From positions 1-43,371 of the forward strand of contig NZ_QMDW01000021.1 in NCBI RefSeq assembly GCF_003605635.1: a stretch of DNA of 43,371 nt, given 5' to 3'. The stretch is from Halonotius pteroides. GTDB taxonomy: Archaea > Halobacteriota > Halobacteria > Halobacteriales > Haloferacaceae. Of the stretch, positions 1 through 8,338 are shown one piece after another. The position numbers and the translations under genes are program-made. Each line of letters opens with the position of its first letter. Positions within the stretch are counted from its first letter, which is position 1. The notes beneath the pieces are model-generated. The model made no database searches. It worked only from the letters and a program-made list of their open reading frames with translations, and was not told the origin of the DNA.

Positions 1-1081
1 TATTAGCGGCAGCGTTGATGTCGGCCTGAAACGTCGAAACGTGGCAGTCGTCGTGCGGGCATCGGAACTCTACCTGTGAGTCCCGACGCCCGAGACGGTA
101 ACATGAGTGGCACGTTTGCGAGGTGTACTCTGGATTCACGTACTCGACGGGGACGCCTGCTTCCGCCGCCTTATCCTCGATGCGGCCTTGCAGCCGGGCG
201 AACGCCCACGAGTGCAGCCGACGGTTCATGTACTCGCCGTAATCCAGTGATTCACGGATGTACGTCAAATCCTCCATCACTACCACTGGATTCTCAAACT
301 GTTGGGCATACTCGACGGCCTGCCGAGACGCTTTCTCGACAATATCAGTGAGCGCGTTCTGGTAGTGGTCGAATCGATTGTCGATCCGCCACTCGGCAGC
401 GTCACGCTCTTGCAGCCGTTTCAGGGTCGTATGCATCTCCTTGCGGAGGTGTTTCGCTTTATTGCCGCTACACACGAACGGGTCAGTCGGAGAACCGTCC
501 TTGAGGGCACAGCCCGTTATCAGGGCGGTTTCTCCGATGTCTAACCCGACGTATGTGGCGTCACCGTCTGTCGCTGGGTCTTCGACCGGGTACTCGACGG
601 TGACGTGTAGTACCCAGTTGTTCTGGTGCTGTTGCAGCCGTATCTCGCCTGCTTTCGCGTCCTCTGATACAAGATCATGCCAGAGGTCTTCTTGTTCAGG
701 ATTGATTCGAAGCGGTATCCAGAAGTTCGTCCCCCGGCCCGGTTGTGGAACCCACCATGTAAACTCGTAGTCGCGGTCGGCGGAGTGATCGAACTCCGCT
801 GCTTGATTGGTGAGCCGTATCGGGTGTTCGTCGTCTAACTCCTCGGCGTTGTACGTGTTGCGGAGTTGCGGGACGTAGTTGCAGAGGGCGGCCTTCGCTT
901 GATACGGCAGGTCGTAGGGTGTCACGATGTCGCTGACTGCCGACATGGTACTCGCCCCAGCATCGAAGGCCGCTTGTAGCCCGTCACGATACGTTTTAAG
1001 CAGATCCGTCAGCTTCGACTGTTTGTGTGCTGTCGGTGGCGCGAACGTCGCCTGTAACGTCTTCGTGACGGTGTTCGGCAT
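1..1081 (-). CDS. tnpB: TnpB, IS605-family RNA-guided endonuclease (3' end off-window)
   Basis: TnpB is the RuvC-type nuclease carried by IS200/IS605 elements; characterised relatives use an RNA from the element's right end as guide. I translated the minus strand from the ATG at 1081: about 360 residues, open to the window edge. It shows a RuvC-I motif (GLDIGE), a RuvC-II motif (VVMEDLTYI), the start of a zinc ribbon (CHSCYRLG, then a second Cys pair in RCPHDDC) and the RuvC-III motif DINAAAN in the last visible residues. All catalytic acids are therefore present and only the extreme C-terminus and right end are missing. The start lies 2 nt after the tnpA stop, so the pair is one transcription unit. 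Confidence 0.93.
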   Translation of the reverse strand, partial: MPNTVTKTLQATFAPPTAHKQSKLTDLLKTYRDGLQAAFDAGASTMSAVSDIVTPYDLPYQAKAALCNYVPQLRNTYNAEELDDEHPIRLTNQAAEFDHSADRDYEFTWWVPQPGRGTNFWIPLRINPEQEDLWHDLVSEDAKAGEIRLQQHQNNWVLHVTVEYPVEDPATDGDATYVGLDIGETALITGCALKDGSPTDPFVCSGNKAKHLRKEMHTTLKRLQERDAAEWRIDNRFDHYQNALTDIVEKASRQAVEYAQQFENPVVVMEDLTYIRESLDYGEYMNRRLHSWAFARLQGRIEDKAAEAGVPVEYVNPEYTSQTCHSCYRLGRRDSQVEFRCPHDDCHVSTFQADINAAAN

Positions 1082-1083
1082 TG

Positions 1084-1479
1084 TTACTGATCCTCCACGT
1101 AGTCCATCAACACGTCGATGCTCACCTGTCCGGTCGTAGCAAGAAAGTATCCCGGCTGCCAGAAGGCATCATCGAGTGCCTGCCGGGTTTCTGGGTATTC
1201 GTCCCGAATTTTCCGAGACGAGACACCCTTGAGCGAGTTGATGAACTTGGTAAGCTCAGTGGTTGGTTCTGCGGTAAACAGGATGTGAACGTGGTCAGAA
1301 CCACCGTTGACGTTCTGGATGTTCACATTGAAATCTGCGGCGATATCACTGGCGATCTCCCCCAGCCGTTCTGCAATCTCGTCGATGAGGATGTCGCTCC
1401 GATACTTTGTGACGGTCACAAAGTGATATTGGAGCGCGTACACCGTGTGCGACCCTTTTTCGAGGTTATACTTCATTTG
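1084..1479 (-). CDS. tnpA: TnpA, IS200/IS605-family HUH transposase
   Basis: This is the small tyrosine (Y1) transposase that cuts and joins single-stranded DNA at the hairpin ends of IS200/IS605 elements. The 131-residue product contains the HUH motif as DHVHILF and ends with the segment DYVEDQ, whose Tyr matches the catalytic tyrosine in the family's Y-x-E-x-Q tail. The YHFVTVTKYR segment near the N-terminus is also typical. I chose the internal ATG at 1479 because the family usually begins a few residues before the SHTVYALQYHF segment; an upstream ATG at 1527 would add 16 unlike residues. It looks intact and may mobilise related elements in trans. Confidence 0.92.
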   Translation of the reverse strand, partial: QMKYNLEKGSHTVYALQYHFVTVTKYRSDILIDEIAERLGEIASDIAADFNVNIQNVNGGSDHVHILFTAEPTTELTKFINSLKGVSSRKIRDEYPETRQALDDAFWQPGYFLATTGQVSIDVLMDYVEDQ

Positions 1480-1581
1480 GCCGTAACATTTTCTATACAC
1501 CCAATTCCAATAAACGTTTGCTAACATGGGGTATTCAGCCTTCGACCAACGGTGGAACGGTCAGTAGTTGTCGGCTTCACG

Positions 1582-1622
1582 CCCGCCGTAAACGGCGGGA
1601 TTCTCGCCTTGAGAAAAGATAG
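1582..1622 (-). repeat. IS605 left-end hairpin and conserved end sequence
   Basis: A perfect 7-bp stem with a TAAA loop lies at 1582-1599 (CCCGCCG / CGGCGGG), upstream of tnpA. The bases 1588-1622 match 4571-4605 at 30 of 35 positions, which marks both as the left ends of related IS200/IS605-type elements. The element boundary is probably near 1620, but the exact cleavage site cannot be fixed without an empty-site comparison. The rest of 1480-1703 shows no gene. Confidence 0.7.
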
Positions 1623-1703
1623 CAGCAATATGTGCTGTCTCTGTCAGACCAGCTGACTGCCTGAACAGGATCGAACCACACGAGAGCCGCTAACGCGTTT
1701 TGC

Positions 1704-2636
1704 TCACGATCGATCTGTTGGGTTTGTCTCTCGGCCTGCTGAGAGACGGTCGCGGATCAGCCCCTGTTTCAGCAGCAGAAAACCGACGAAGATGACGACG
1801 AAGCCAGCGATCGCCGCCGTATCGAGCGACTCGTCGAGCACGAGCCACCCCGAGAGAGTAGCAAAAACTGGGACGGAGTACGAAACGAGGTTGATCTCGA
1901 TCGCACCGAGGCGATCGAGCAGTTCGAAGTAGATGACGTAGCCGACCGCGCTGGCGAACACCGCGAGATAGACGACTGAGACGATCGCGACTGGCGTGAC
2001 AGTAACGTCGGCGACAGACTCCGCGGGACGGCCGGCACTCATCACGTGCAACAACAGGGCTCCGACTGCCGTCGACCACGCGACCATCCCCTCGGTGCCG
2101 ATGTCGCTGTCGATACGCTGGATGGCGACGCTCCCGAACGCGACACAGCCCGCCGCCGACAGGACGAACGCCGGCGCGATGAGATCGGCAGCAAGCGAAC
2201 TCGTTGACTCGGGGAAAGCGACCAACCCCACGCCGAGAAAGCCGAATAAAAGCCCCACGGTTTCGATCCCGCCGAACTGTTCTTGCGGGAGCAAGACCCG
2301 GGAGAATCCCGTCGCGAGAATCGGGTTCATACCGATAAGGATGGCACCGACGCCGCTGGTGACACCCTGCTGGCCGATAAACAGGAAAGCGTTGTAGAGC
2401 GCGATAATGAGCGTCGCGCCGACGAGGACGGTCAGCCAGTCGGCACGGCTTCGTGGTCGCCACTCACCGGTCGTCGCCGCCACGTAGCCGAGCATCAGGA
2501 TGCCGGCGATATCATACCGCACCGCCGCGAACAACACTGGCGGCATGAATTCGACACCGAGTTTGATCGCCATGAACGAGGTGCCCCAAAGAAACGACAA
2601 CAGGAGAAACAGTCCGCCGTCGCGTATGGTGCTCAC
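1704..2636 (-). CDS. EamA/DMT-superfamily membrane transporter
   Basis: A drug/metabolite transporter of the EamA (RhaT/YdcZ-like) type, probably exporting a small metabolite; the substrate cannot be read from sequence. The 310-residue protein has about ten hydrophobic helices in two EamA repeats. The first contains SFLWGTSFMAIKLG near the N-terminus and the second contains LVSYSVPVFATLSGW near residue 250, the usual conserved spots. The GTG at 2636 is chosen because the first membrane helix starts right after it; the open frame further upstream runs antiparallel through the carbonic anhydrase remnant and is not protein-like. It sits between two transposon zones but appears complete. Confidence 0.88.
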   Translation of the reverse strand: MSTIRDGGLFLLLSFLWGTSFMAIKLGVEFMPPVLFAAVRYDIAGILMLGYVAATTGEWRPRSRADWLTVLVGATLIIALYNAFLFIGQQGVTSGVGAILIGMNPILATGFSRVLLPQEQFGGIETVGLLFGFLGVGLVAFPESTSSLAADLIAPAFVLSAAGCVAFGSVAIQRIDSDIGTEGMVAWSTAVGALLLHVMSAGRPAESVADVTVTPVAIVSVVYLAVFASAVGYVIYFELLDRLGAIEINLVSYSVPVFATLSGWLVLDESLDTAAIAGFVVIFVGFLLLKQGLIRDRLSAGRETNPTDRS

Positions 2637-2709
2637 AAGCGGGCTTTGACGGGGGGCAGCATAAATGAGTTGCAGCCGGGACACGGGTCGCTGCCGCTCG
2701 GCTCGGGGG

Positions 2710-3060
2710 TCAGTACTCCCAGAGGCGGCCGATCCGCGCGTCGATCTCTGGCTGAGCTGCTCGGAGCGTTGCGACGTCGGTTTCACCGTCGATATTGATG
2801 ACGTGGAGTTCGCCGCGTTTGCCGTCGTACTGATCCTGGAAATCGTCGACAACGCCGACCGCGGTGACGCTGTCTGCGATGGCATCGCCGTGCCGCAGAT
2901 GTTCGATCTGGCGGTCGACGTGGCACTCAACGAGCCGGTTGATCGCTGCCTCCCGCGAGAGGCTCGTGGAAAGCCGTTCAACACCGGGCGCAAGATGCGG
3001 TTTCAGGAGCCCGAGGCTGTGTTCAATGCCGGCCGGCTCGTTCCGGTGGTCGCTGATGTG
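2710..3060 (-). pseudogene. Beta-carbonic anhydrase, 3' half only
   Basis: I translated the minus strand from 3060 to the stop at 2710-2712. The 116 residues resemble the C-terminal half of haloarchaeal beta-carbonic anhydrase: PAGIEHSLGLLKPHLAPGVE, then INRLVECHVDRQIEHL, VGVVDDFQDQYDGKRGELHV and the ending ARIGRLWEY. The N-terminal half with the zinc ligands (C-x-D-x-R and H-x2-C) is absent. Homology begins exactly where the right end of the neighbouring TnpB element stops, so the gene was most likely interrupted by that element. The missing 5' half is not on the other side of the element (4416-4638), so there was also a deletion or rearrangement. The identification is by eye and needs a database search. 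Confidence 0.75.
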
Positions 3061-3090
3061 ACATCCTCCTCGCCGTCAACGGCGAGGCTT
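3061..3090 (-). repeat. Right-end hairpin of solo TnpB element
   Basis: CCTCGCCG at 3068-3075 and CGGCGAGG at 3080-3087 form an 8-bp stem with a TCAA loop, just downstream of the tnpB stop. In characterised systems the right end forms the 3' part of the guide RNA scaffold and the host sequence beyond it (here 3060 downward, in the carbonic anhydrase remnant) supplies the guide. Hairpin position is seen; the guide-RNA role is inferred from the family. Confidence 0.6.
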
Positions 3091-3110
3091 CCCGACCGCA
3101 GTTGGGATAT

Positions 3111-4415
3111 TTATGATTTGCAGCTGCTCGCTTGTTCAGCGAACGTCCCCTGTCCACAGCTCGGGTCGTGTTCTCCACGACGGAACAGGTTGACTACTGG
3201 ACGTGCCACACGCCCGCTACTCCTATCCCCGGACGACCGAGGATTCAGAGTTACCTTTTCTGCTTGATCTAACCGACACCGAATGTTCTCCGCACCATTC
3301 GAGTCAGCGTTCATTACGGTTCCACAGTTTCGACAAACGTACAAGCCGCGCTCAACACGGTTGGCGTCTCGCTTCTGTCCACAACACGAACACGTCTTCG
3401 ACGTGTCTCGCTCGCTCACTACAACTACGGCGATGCCTTCGGTTTTCGCCTTGTAGGTGAGCAAGTTTGTGAATCGGTCGAGTGCCCACCCGTGCAAGCC
3501 TTCGTTGCCACGGTCGCCCCAGTTGCGAGGCTCACCTGTCTCATCGTCTTCACGGATGCCTTCGAGATTGCCGACAGCAATCGTCCCGACACCTCGTTCA
3601 ACACACTCTGTAACGATGTGTTTCGCAACAGCGTGCAGGTAGTGGGATCGACGCTCAGAACGCTTCTGTCGGAGTTTGAGTGCTTTGTTCGACCGAGACG
3701 AGTTGCACTTCGCTATCTCCTTGGCGAAGTACCGTTCGTCGGTCTTGAGAGCGTTCCCCGGATACAGCTCGTGATCGCTCGTAGAATACGAGACGGCGGC
3801 GAAATTCGATATACCGAGGTCGATTCCAGCAGTTTCGTCGCCGGGAGACTCAGCCTCAATCTCGTGTTTGCAGACGATGTGGAGCTCCCATTCGTCTCCG
3901 TTCCAAACTGCTTTCACCTGACGGACGTTCCCAATGGTCACATCTGGTCGGGTTTCGATCTCGCAGAGGATGAAGTCTGACCAGTGTTCTTTGAGGTTGC
4001 GGCCTTTTGAGAGGCGTATCCGATTGTTCTTGGGGTCGTGTTTGAATCCGTCTTCTTTGAACGTGACCGTCGACCGTGGGTGGTCGTCGCCGCTCTTGCG
4101 ATACTTCGGTGGGTTTGCGCGGTCGTCCCCGTTTCGGCGTTTGGCATACCACCCGTGGAACGCTTCAGCGAGTTCTTCAATGACTCGCTGACTCGACTGA
4201 GAATTGAGGTCGGCGTAGCGTTCGTGATTCTTCAGGTATGCCTTGAGTGGGCCATCCTCGGGGATTGTCCCTGTTTCGCTCCAGATACGGTCGCACGTCC
4301 AGCGTGCGATGTTCCAGAGCTTCGAGGCGGCAAACCCGAGCGAATCCAAGCCACTCTGTACCTGTTGCTGATTCCGTATGGTAGCAACGTAGGTTCGAGT
4401 GACCTGAATCGCCAT
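3111..4415 (-). CDS. tnpB: TnpB, solo IS1341-type RNA-guided endonuclease
   Basis: An intact 434-residue TnpB with no tnpA beside it. The RuvC-I motif is AGIDLGISNF near residue 197, RuvC-II is VGNLEGIRED near 283, the zinc ribbon has CSCCGQ and CRNCGT around 343-366, and RuvC-III is MNADSNGAENI. All catalytic acids and four zinc cysteines are visible, so it should be an active nuclease if expressed. A TATA-like TTAAGTAG lies about 25 nt upstream of the ATG at 4415, giving a leaderless transcript. The basic, low-complexity tail after the RuvC-III motif probably overlaps the guide-RNA scaffold. It belongs to a different TnpB lineage from the one at the left edge but shares its left-end sequence. 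Confidence 0.93.
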   Translation of the reverse strand: MAIQVTRTYVATIRNQQQVQSGLDSLGFAASKLWNIARWTCDRIWSETGTIPEDGPLKAYLKNHERYADLNSQSSQRVIEELAEAFHGWYAKRRNGDDRANPPKYRKSGDDHPRSTVTFKEDGFKHDPKNNRIRLSKGRNLKEHWSDFILCEIETRPDVTIGNVRQVKAVWNGDEWELHIVCKHEIEAESPGDETAGIDLGISNFAAVSYSTSDHELYPGNALKTDERYFAKEIAKCNSSRSNKALKLRQKRSERRSHYLHAVAKHIVTECVERGVGTIAVGNLEGIREDDETGEPRNWGDRGNEGLHGWALDRFTNLLTYKAKTEGIAVVVVSERDTSKTCSCCGQKRDANRVERGLYVCRNCGTVMNADSNGAENIRCRLDQAEKVTLNPRSSGDRSSGRVARPVVNLFRRGEHDPSCGQGTFAEQASSCKS

Positions 4416-4512
4416 GCATAGGCTATGTAGACAAACCTACTTAATGATGCGGATTAGCGTTGAATATCCGGTCTGCTATCGACGGGGGCTGTGGTGGAGT
4501 TGTCGGATTCAC

Positions 4513-4605
4513 GCCTGGTCGCCAGACTGCGTCTGGCGGGCAACCAGAACGCCGGCGTTCTGGTGACGGCGTAAACGCCGGGATTCTCTCCTTGTAGAAA
4601 GATAG
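4513..4605 (-). repeat. Left end of solo TnpB element with nested hairpins
   Basis: Three inverted repeats lie upstream of the tnpB promoter: CGCCAGAC/GTCTGGCG with a 3-nt loop (4520-4538), a perfect 20-bp palindrome (4544-4563), and CGGCG/CGCCG with a TAAA loop (4567-4580). Bases 4571-4605 match the left end of the tnpA-tnpB element (1588-1622) at 30 of 35 positions. The rest of 4416-4638 contains no coding sequence that I can recognise. Confidence 0.65.
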
Positions 4606-4638
4606 GGTAATGACCGCCGGCGGACACCGGATTGCCGA

Positions 4639-5088
4639 TCAGAACTCGCGGTTCGATTTCGAACCCAGATCGGCCGGATCGGTCTCGATCCCACCACGCC
4701 CGACAAACTCGTAGTCGTCGTCGACGAGTTGGACAACGCCGTCTGCAACCGTGAGATCAACCTCGCTGAGGTACGCGCCCTCGCAGGGCCCGAAGGTACA
4801 GAACCCAGTATCGGACTCAAAGTACGCGCCGTGATTGGTACAGATGATCTCGCCGTTGCGCATCTCCGCGCCGGAGCCCTTGTCGAGTTTGATATGTCGG
4901 AAATGCTGACAGTAGTTGAGCCAGCCGACGACCCCCTCGTCGTCCCGCAGCATGATCGCCTCCCTGATCTCGCCGGATTCCCTATCGGGGCTCTCCCGAA
5001 CCTCGGCGTCAGTCGGCCGCACGCGGAACAGGAATGTCGTATCTGTCGGTACGTCGTCAACCGGTGCGATCCGCCTGTCAGCACTCAT
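4639..5088 (-). CDS. Rieske [2Fe-2S] domain protein
   Basis: A stand-alone 149-residue Rieske-type ferredoxin or oxygenase-ferredoxin-like protein. The two cluster motifs are visible: NYCQHFRHIKL (C-x-H, with a further H) near residue 59 and ICTNHGAYFE (C-x2-H) near 81, so two Cys and two His ligands are available. There is no signal peptide or membrane anchor, so it should be cytosolic. The first 50 residues contain a charged segment (REAIMLRDDEGVVGW) forming the early beta-strands. Its partner is not evident; the pab genes behind it on the same strand are separated by about 50 nt and could be cotranscribed. Confidence 0.88.
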   Translation of the reverse strand: MSADRRIAPVDDVPTDTTFLFRVRPTDAEVRESPDRESGEIREAIMLRDDEGVVGWLNYCQHFRHIKLDKGSGAEMRNGEIICTNHGAYFESDTGFCTFGPCEGAYLSEVDLTVADGVVQLVDDDYEFVGRGGIETDPADLGSKSNREF

Positions 5089-5139
5089 TGGATCTTGGTA
5101 ACGACTGCGACCGTTTAACCCTACAGCTCCCGGCAGCGA

Positions 5140-6084
5140 TCAGTCGTAGTGTTCGCGGTCGATACGCGCAGCAAACAGCCGCGAGAGCAGCGTCGTGACC
5201 GGCCCCGCGGGTGACTGCGTCGCTGCCGCAGTGTCGTTATCATCGCCCTGGTTCGCCGCATCGCCGCCGACCTGAATCCCATCGACGACCGCCACGGGGC
5301 GGATCTCCCACGTCGAGTTGGTCAGAAACACCTCGTCTGCGTTGCGGATCTCGTCGGGCGTATACCGGCCTTCCTCGATGGGGATCCCTTCCTGCTCGGC
5401 GATATCGAGAACGACACCCCGGGTGATCCCCGGCAACACCGGGACAGCAAGGCTCGGCGTACGGAGTGCGTTGTCGCGAACGAAAAACAGGTTGCTCGTC
5501 GCGCCCTCGGCGGCATGGCCGTCGGTGTCGACCATGATCGCTTCGTCGGCATCCGAGACGCGGAGTTCGAGGCGTGCGAGAACCCCGTTGAGATAGTTGT
5601 GGGTTTTTGCCTGTGTTGGTATCGCGCTGTCGGGGACGCGCTTGGTTTTGACCGTCTGGAGTGTTGCCGGCCCGTCGTACACCGGCTGGCCGTCGCTGCC
5701 GCCACGGGGCAGCGGTTTGACGATAACGACGACCGTGGGATCGACAGCCTCGTCGGGCGTGAGCTTGCCGGGCTGGACACCGCGGGTGATCGACAGCCGG
5801 ACGTAAGCCTCGCTCAACTCGTTGGCGGCAAGCAGATCGGTGATTCGCCCGTAGAGATCGTCGTCTGTGAGTCCATGTGGTAACTCCAGTACCGAACAGG
5901 TCTCCTGTAAGCGGTTGGCGTGGGCGTCCCACGCGAAGATCTCGCCGCCGTAGGCGCGCATCGTCTCAAAGGCGGCGTCGCCGTAGAGAAAGCCGCGGTC
6001 GGCGACGTTGACACTGGCCTCGTCGGCTGGGACTAGCTCGCCGTCGACGTGATAGATGAGGGTATTCGACTCCGGTTCAGTCAT
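5140..6084 (-). CDS. pabC: Class IV aminotransferase, probable aminodeoxychorismate lyase
   Basis: A PLP fold-type IV enzyme of 314 residues. The family includes branched-chain aminotransferase and 4-amino-4-deoxychorismate lyase, which releases p-aminobenzoate and pyruvate. I see VADRGFLYGDAAFETMRAY near residue 27, the PLP lysine in QAKTHNYLNGVLA near 160, and EGATSNLFFV near 193. The start overlaps the end of the amidotransferase gene by 8 nt, and pabB is next upstream, so lyase is the more likely role. The C-terminus carries an Asn/Asp/Ala-rich insert (GGDAANQGDDNDTAAATQ) that most relatives would not need. A branched-chain aminotransferase role cannot be excluded. Confidence 0.85.
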   Translation of the reverse strand: MTEPESNTLIYHVDGELVPADEASVNVADRGFLYGDAAFETMRAYGGEIFAWDAHANRLQETCSVLELPHGLTDDDLYGRITDLLAANELSEAYVRLSITRGVQPGKLTPDEAVDPTVVVIVKPLPRGGSDGQPVYDGPATLQTVKTKRVPDSAIPTQAKTHNYLNGVLARLELRVSDADEAIMVDTDGHAAEGATSNLFFVRDNALRTPSLAVPVLPGITRGVVLDIAEQEGIPIEEGRYTPDEIRNADEVFLTNSTWEIRPVAVVDGIQVGGDAANQGDDNDTAAATQSPAGPVTTLLSRLFAARIDREHYD

Positions 6085-6721
6085 CGGTGGCCTCGCAGAT
6101 ATCGACGAAGTTCTCGACCATCCCCTTGCCGTCGTCGGTCAGGATGCTCTCGGGGTGGAACTGGACGCCGAACTGCGGTCGCTCGCGGTGGCGGACGCCC
6201 ATTACAACCTCGCGCTCGTCGGCCGTGTGGGCGGTTGCAACGAGGTCGTTGGGCAACTCGCCGCGTTCAACACACAGCGAGTGGTAGCGCCCAACACTGA
6301 GTTCGCCATCGAGGCCCGCAAACAGCCCCTCGCCGTCGTGGGTGATCGTCGAGGATTTCCCGTGGACGACGCTCGGCGCGTGACCGACGTGGGAGCCGCG
6401 GGCCGCACACATCGCCTGATGGCCGAGACAGACGCCAAAGATCGGACACGCGAAGTCGAAGACATCCATTGAGACGCCGGCGGACTGCGGCGTTCCCGGC
6501 CCCGGCGAGAGGACGATCCCGTCGGGGTCGATCTCCCGAACCCTGTCGGGGTCGACGGCGTCGTTGCGCCGGACAGCTACCTCGCCGGCGAACTCGCCGA
6601 CGTACTGGACGAGGTTGTAGACGAAGGAGTCGTAGTTGTCGATCACAAGCACACGCGGCCCGCCGGCGACGTTGCCGTCGGTGAGCCCGGCCGTTGCTGC
6701 TGGCAGCGTGTCCGCGCTCAT
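6077..6721 (-). CDS. pabA: Glutamine amidotransferase subunit of aminodeoxychorismate/anthranilate synthase
   Basis: A class I glutamine amidotransferase that hydrolyses glutamine and passes ammonia to the chorismate-binding subunit. The 214-residue protein starts its domain with VLVIDNYDSFVYNLVQY near residue 25. The nucleophile is the Cys of FGVCLGHQAM near 96, and the His-Glu pair is in QFHPESIL near 192. The oxyanion-strand motif LSPGPGTP is also present. It lies 16 nt after pabB and overlaps the class IV aminotransferase gene, so the three form one operon. TrpG and PabA cannot be told apart by sequence alone; PabA is chosen from context. Confidence 0.9.
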   Translation of the reverse strand: MSADTLPAATAGLTDGNVAGGPRVLVIDNYDSFVYNLVQYVGEFAGEVAVRRNDAVDPDRVREIDPDGIVLSPGPGTPQSAGVSMDVFDFACPIFGVCLGHQAMCAARGSHVGHAPSVVHGKSSTITHDGEGLFAGLDGELSVGRYHSLCVERGELPNDLVATAHTADEREVVMGVRHRERPQFGVQFHPESILTDDGKGMVENFVDICEATDD

Positions 6722-6737
6722 TTTATCACCCGCGCGC

Positions 6738-8294
6738 TCATTTCGCAGCCTCCTCGACGGTCAGCCGGCCGGCGGCCAGCGCGTCGTCGATGGCGGTCAC
6801 CAGCGCGCGGCCTTTCGCCAGCGTCTCCTCGTACTCGGCTGCCGGATCGGAGTCATGAACGATGCCGGCTCCGACGCGGAGGTGATACTGCTCGCGGTGC
6901 CGTGTCAGCGTCCGGATGATGATGTTGAGCGTCGCCCGGCCATCGAAGCCGAATACTGCCATACTCCCGGTGTAGGGGCCGCGCCGGGTCGCTTCGAGCT
7001 CGTCGATGATCTCCATTGTTCGGGGTTTGGGCGCGCCGGTGACGGTGCCGCCGGGGAACATCGCGGCGACAGCGTCGGCCAGTGAGCGATCCTCGCGGAG
7101 TCGGCCGTCGACCTGCGAGACGAGATGCATCACCTCGGCGTAGCGGTCGATCCGGCGGTACTCGCTGACATCGACGGAGCCGAACGCACTCACCTTTCCC
7201 AGATCATTGCGTTCGAGATCGACCAGCATGGCGTGTTCGGCGCGTTCCTTCTCGTCGCCCAACAGGTCGGTTTCAAAGCTCTCGTCGGTCGTCGCCGTCG
7301 AGCCCCGCGGCCGGGTGCCGGCGATGGGTTCTGTGATGAGTTGGTCACCCTCACGTTCAAGCAGGAGTTCCGGGCTCGCACTCACAAGATCGATCCCGTT
7401 CCAGCGGTCGTCGCCGCGGCCCGAAAACTCGATCAGTCCCGAGTAGGGCGCGGGGTTGACCTCACGGAGCGCGTCGTAGGCGGCAACCGGGTGGACGGCT
7501 GCGGGCGCGGTCAACCGCTGGGAAAGATTTGTCTGAAAGGTATCCCCGTCGCGGATGGACGCTTTCACCTGTCGGACGCGGTCAGCAAATGCGGCCTCGC
7601 TGGTGTCGCCGGAAAACTCGGCGTCGGCGGCGTCGACCGGCGGGTCGCCGATGCCGGGATCACCCTCGCGGGCTGCCCTCGCCAGCGATGACACTCGCTC
7701 GACAGCCGTCTCGTAGATGGCGTCGACAGCGTCGGCGTCGGCGGCTTCGGGGATGGGCGGACAACACGTGATTCGCAACTCGGTGTCGTCGTCGTGCGGT
7801 TCGGGCCACGCCGCCACGCAGTCGTAGACACCGACTTGCAGTCGCGGCAGTCTACGGTCATCGACTGCGTCGCCGTCAAGCGTTTCGAGTTCGCGGGCGA
7901 TATCGTAGGAGAGCCAACCGAACGCGCCGCAGGGGTAGGGCACCTCACAGTCGCCGCGGACGAGCGTTTCCCCGTCGAGCAGGCCGGCGAGGGCGGCAAG
8001 CGACGGCGTTTCGCGCTGGTAGTCGCCGCCGGCTGCTCGTTCAGTGTCAGCGACGACGGCCTCGGGATTAACTGTCAGTTGCTCGACCGGCGCAACCGCA
8101 AAATAGCCCCAGCCCGGTTGCCCGCCGGTTGTTTCAATAAAGATGCCGCCGGGGCCGTCGCGGGCCCGTCGATACGCAGCAAACGGATCGGCGACGGCGA
8201 CCCGAAGTTCGACCGGGACGCGCGCTCCCGGTGGCGCGTCGGCCGCCAGCGAACGGAACGCCGCCCGATCGGTGACGACAGTCGGCGATTGCAT
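6738..8294 (-). CDS. pabB: Chorismate-binding subunit, aminodeoxychorismate synthase component I (or TrpE-like)
   Basis: This 518-residue enzyme of the anthranilate/ADC synthase component I family aminates chorismate with ammonia from its partner. The chorismate-binding domain shows [11 protein letters not shown] near residue 250, [12 protein letters not shown] near 328, [17 protein letters not shown] near 350, and [19 protein letters not shown] near 417. The motif is PIAGT, with Ala where E. coli PabB has the Lys of PIKGT, so the active site resembles TrpE. I see no LLES-type tryptophan feedback motif in the N-terminal domain. The pabA-pabC neighbours favour p-aminobenzoate synthesis. Confidence 0.85.
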   Translation of the reverse strand: MQSPTVVTDRAAFRSLAADAPPGARVPVELRVAVADPFAAYRRARDGPGGIFIETTGGQPGWGYFAVAPVEQLTVNPEAVVADTERAAGGDYQRETPSLAALAGLLDGETLVRGDCEVPYPCGAFGWLSYDIARELETLDGDAVDDRRLPRLQVGVYDCVAAWPEPHDDDTELRITCCPPIPEAADADAVDAIYETAVERVSSLARAAREGDPGIGDPPVDAADAEFSGDTSEAAFADRVRQVKASIRDGDTFQTNLSQRLTAPAAVHPVAAYDALREVNPAPYSGLIEFSGRGDDRWNGIDLVSASPELLLEREGDQLITEPIAGTRPRGSTATTDESFETDLLGDEKERAEHAMLVDLERNDLGKVSAFGSVDVSEYRRIDRYAEVMHLVSQVDGRLREDRSLADAVAAMFPGGTVTGAPKPRTMEIIDELEATRRGPYTGSMAVFGFDGRATLNIIIRTLTRHREQYHLRVGAGIVHDSDPAAEYEETLAKGRALVTAIDDALAAGRLTVEEAAK

Positions 8295-8338
8295 ACACAG
8301 AGCCTGTCGCCGGCGGCGGGTAACAGTTTCGTGCGCGA

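Noticed and set aside
1640-1700. A possible tRNA-like stretch with GGTTCGATCC on the minus strand
   Set aside because: The flanking bases do not pair as a T-stem, and no acceptor or anticodon stem is found.
2665-3267. A plus-strand open frame across the carbonic anhydrase remnant
   Set aside because: The minus strand gives clear carbonic anhydrase sequence; this frame is its mirror and runs into the TnpB element.
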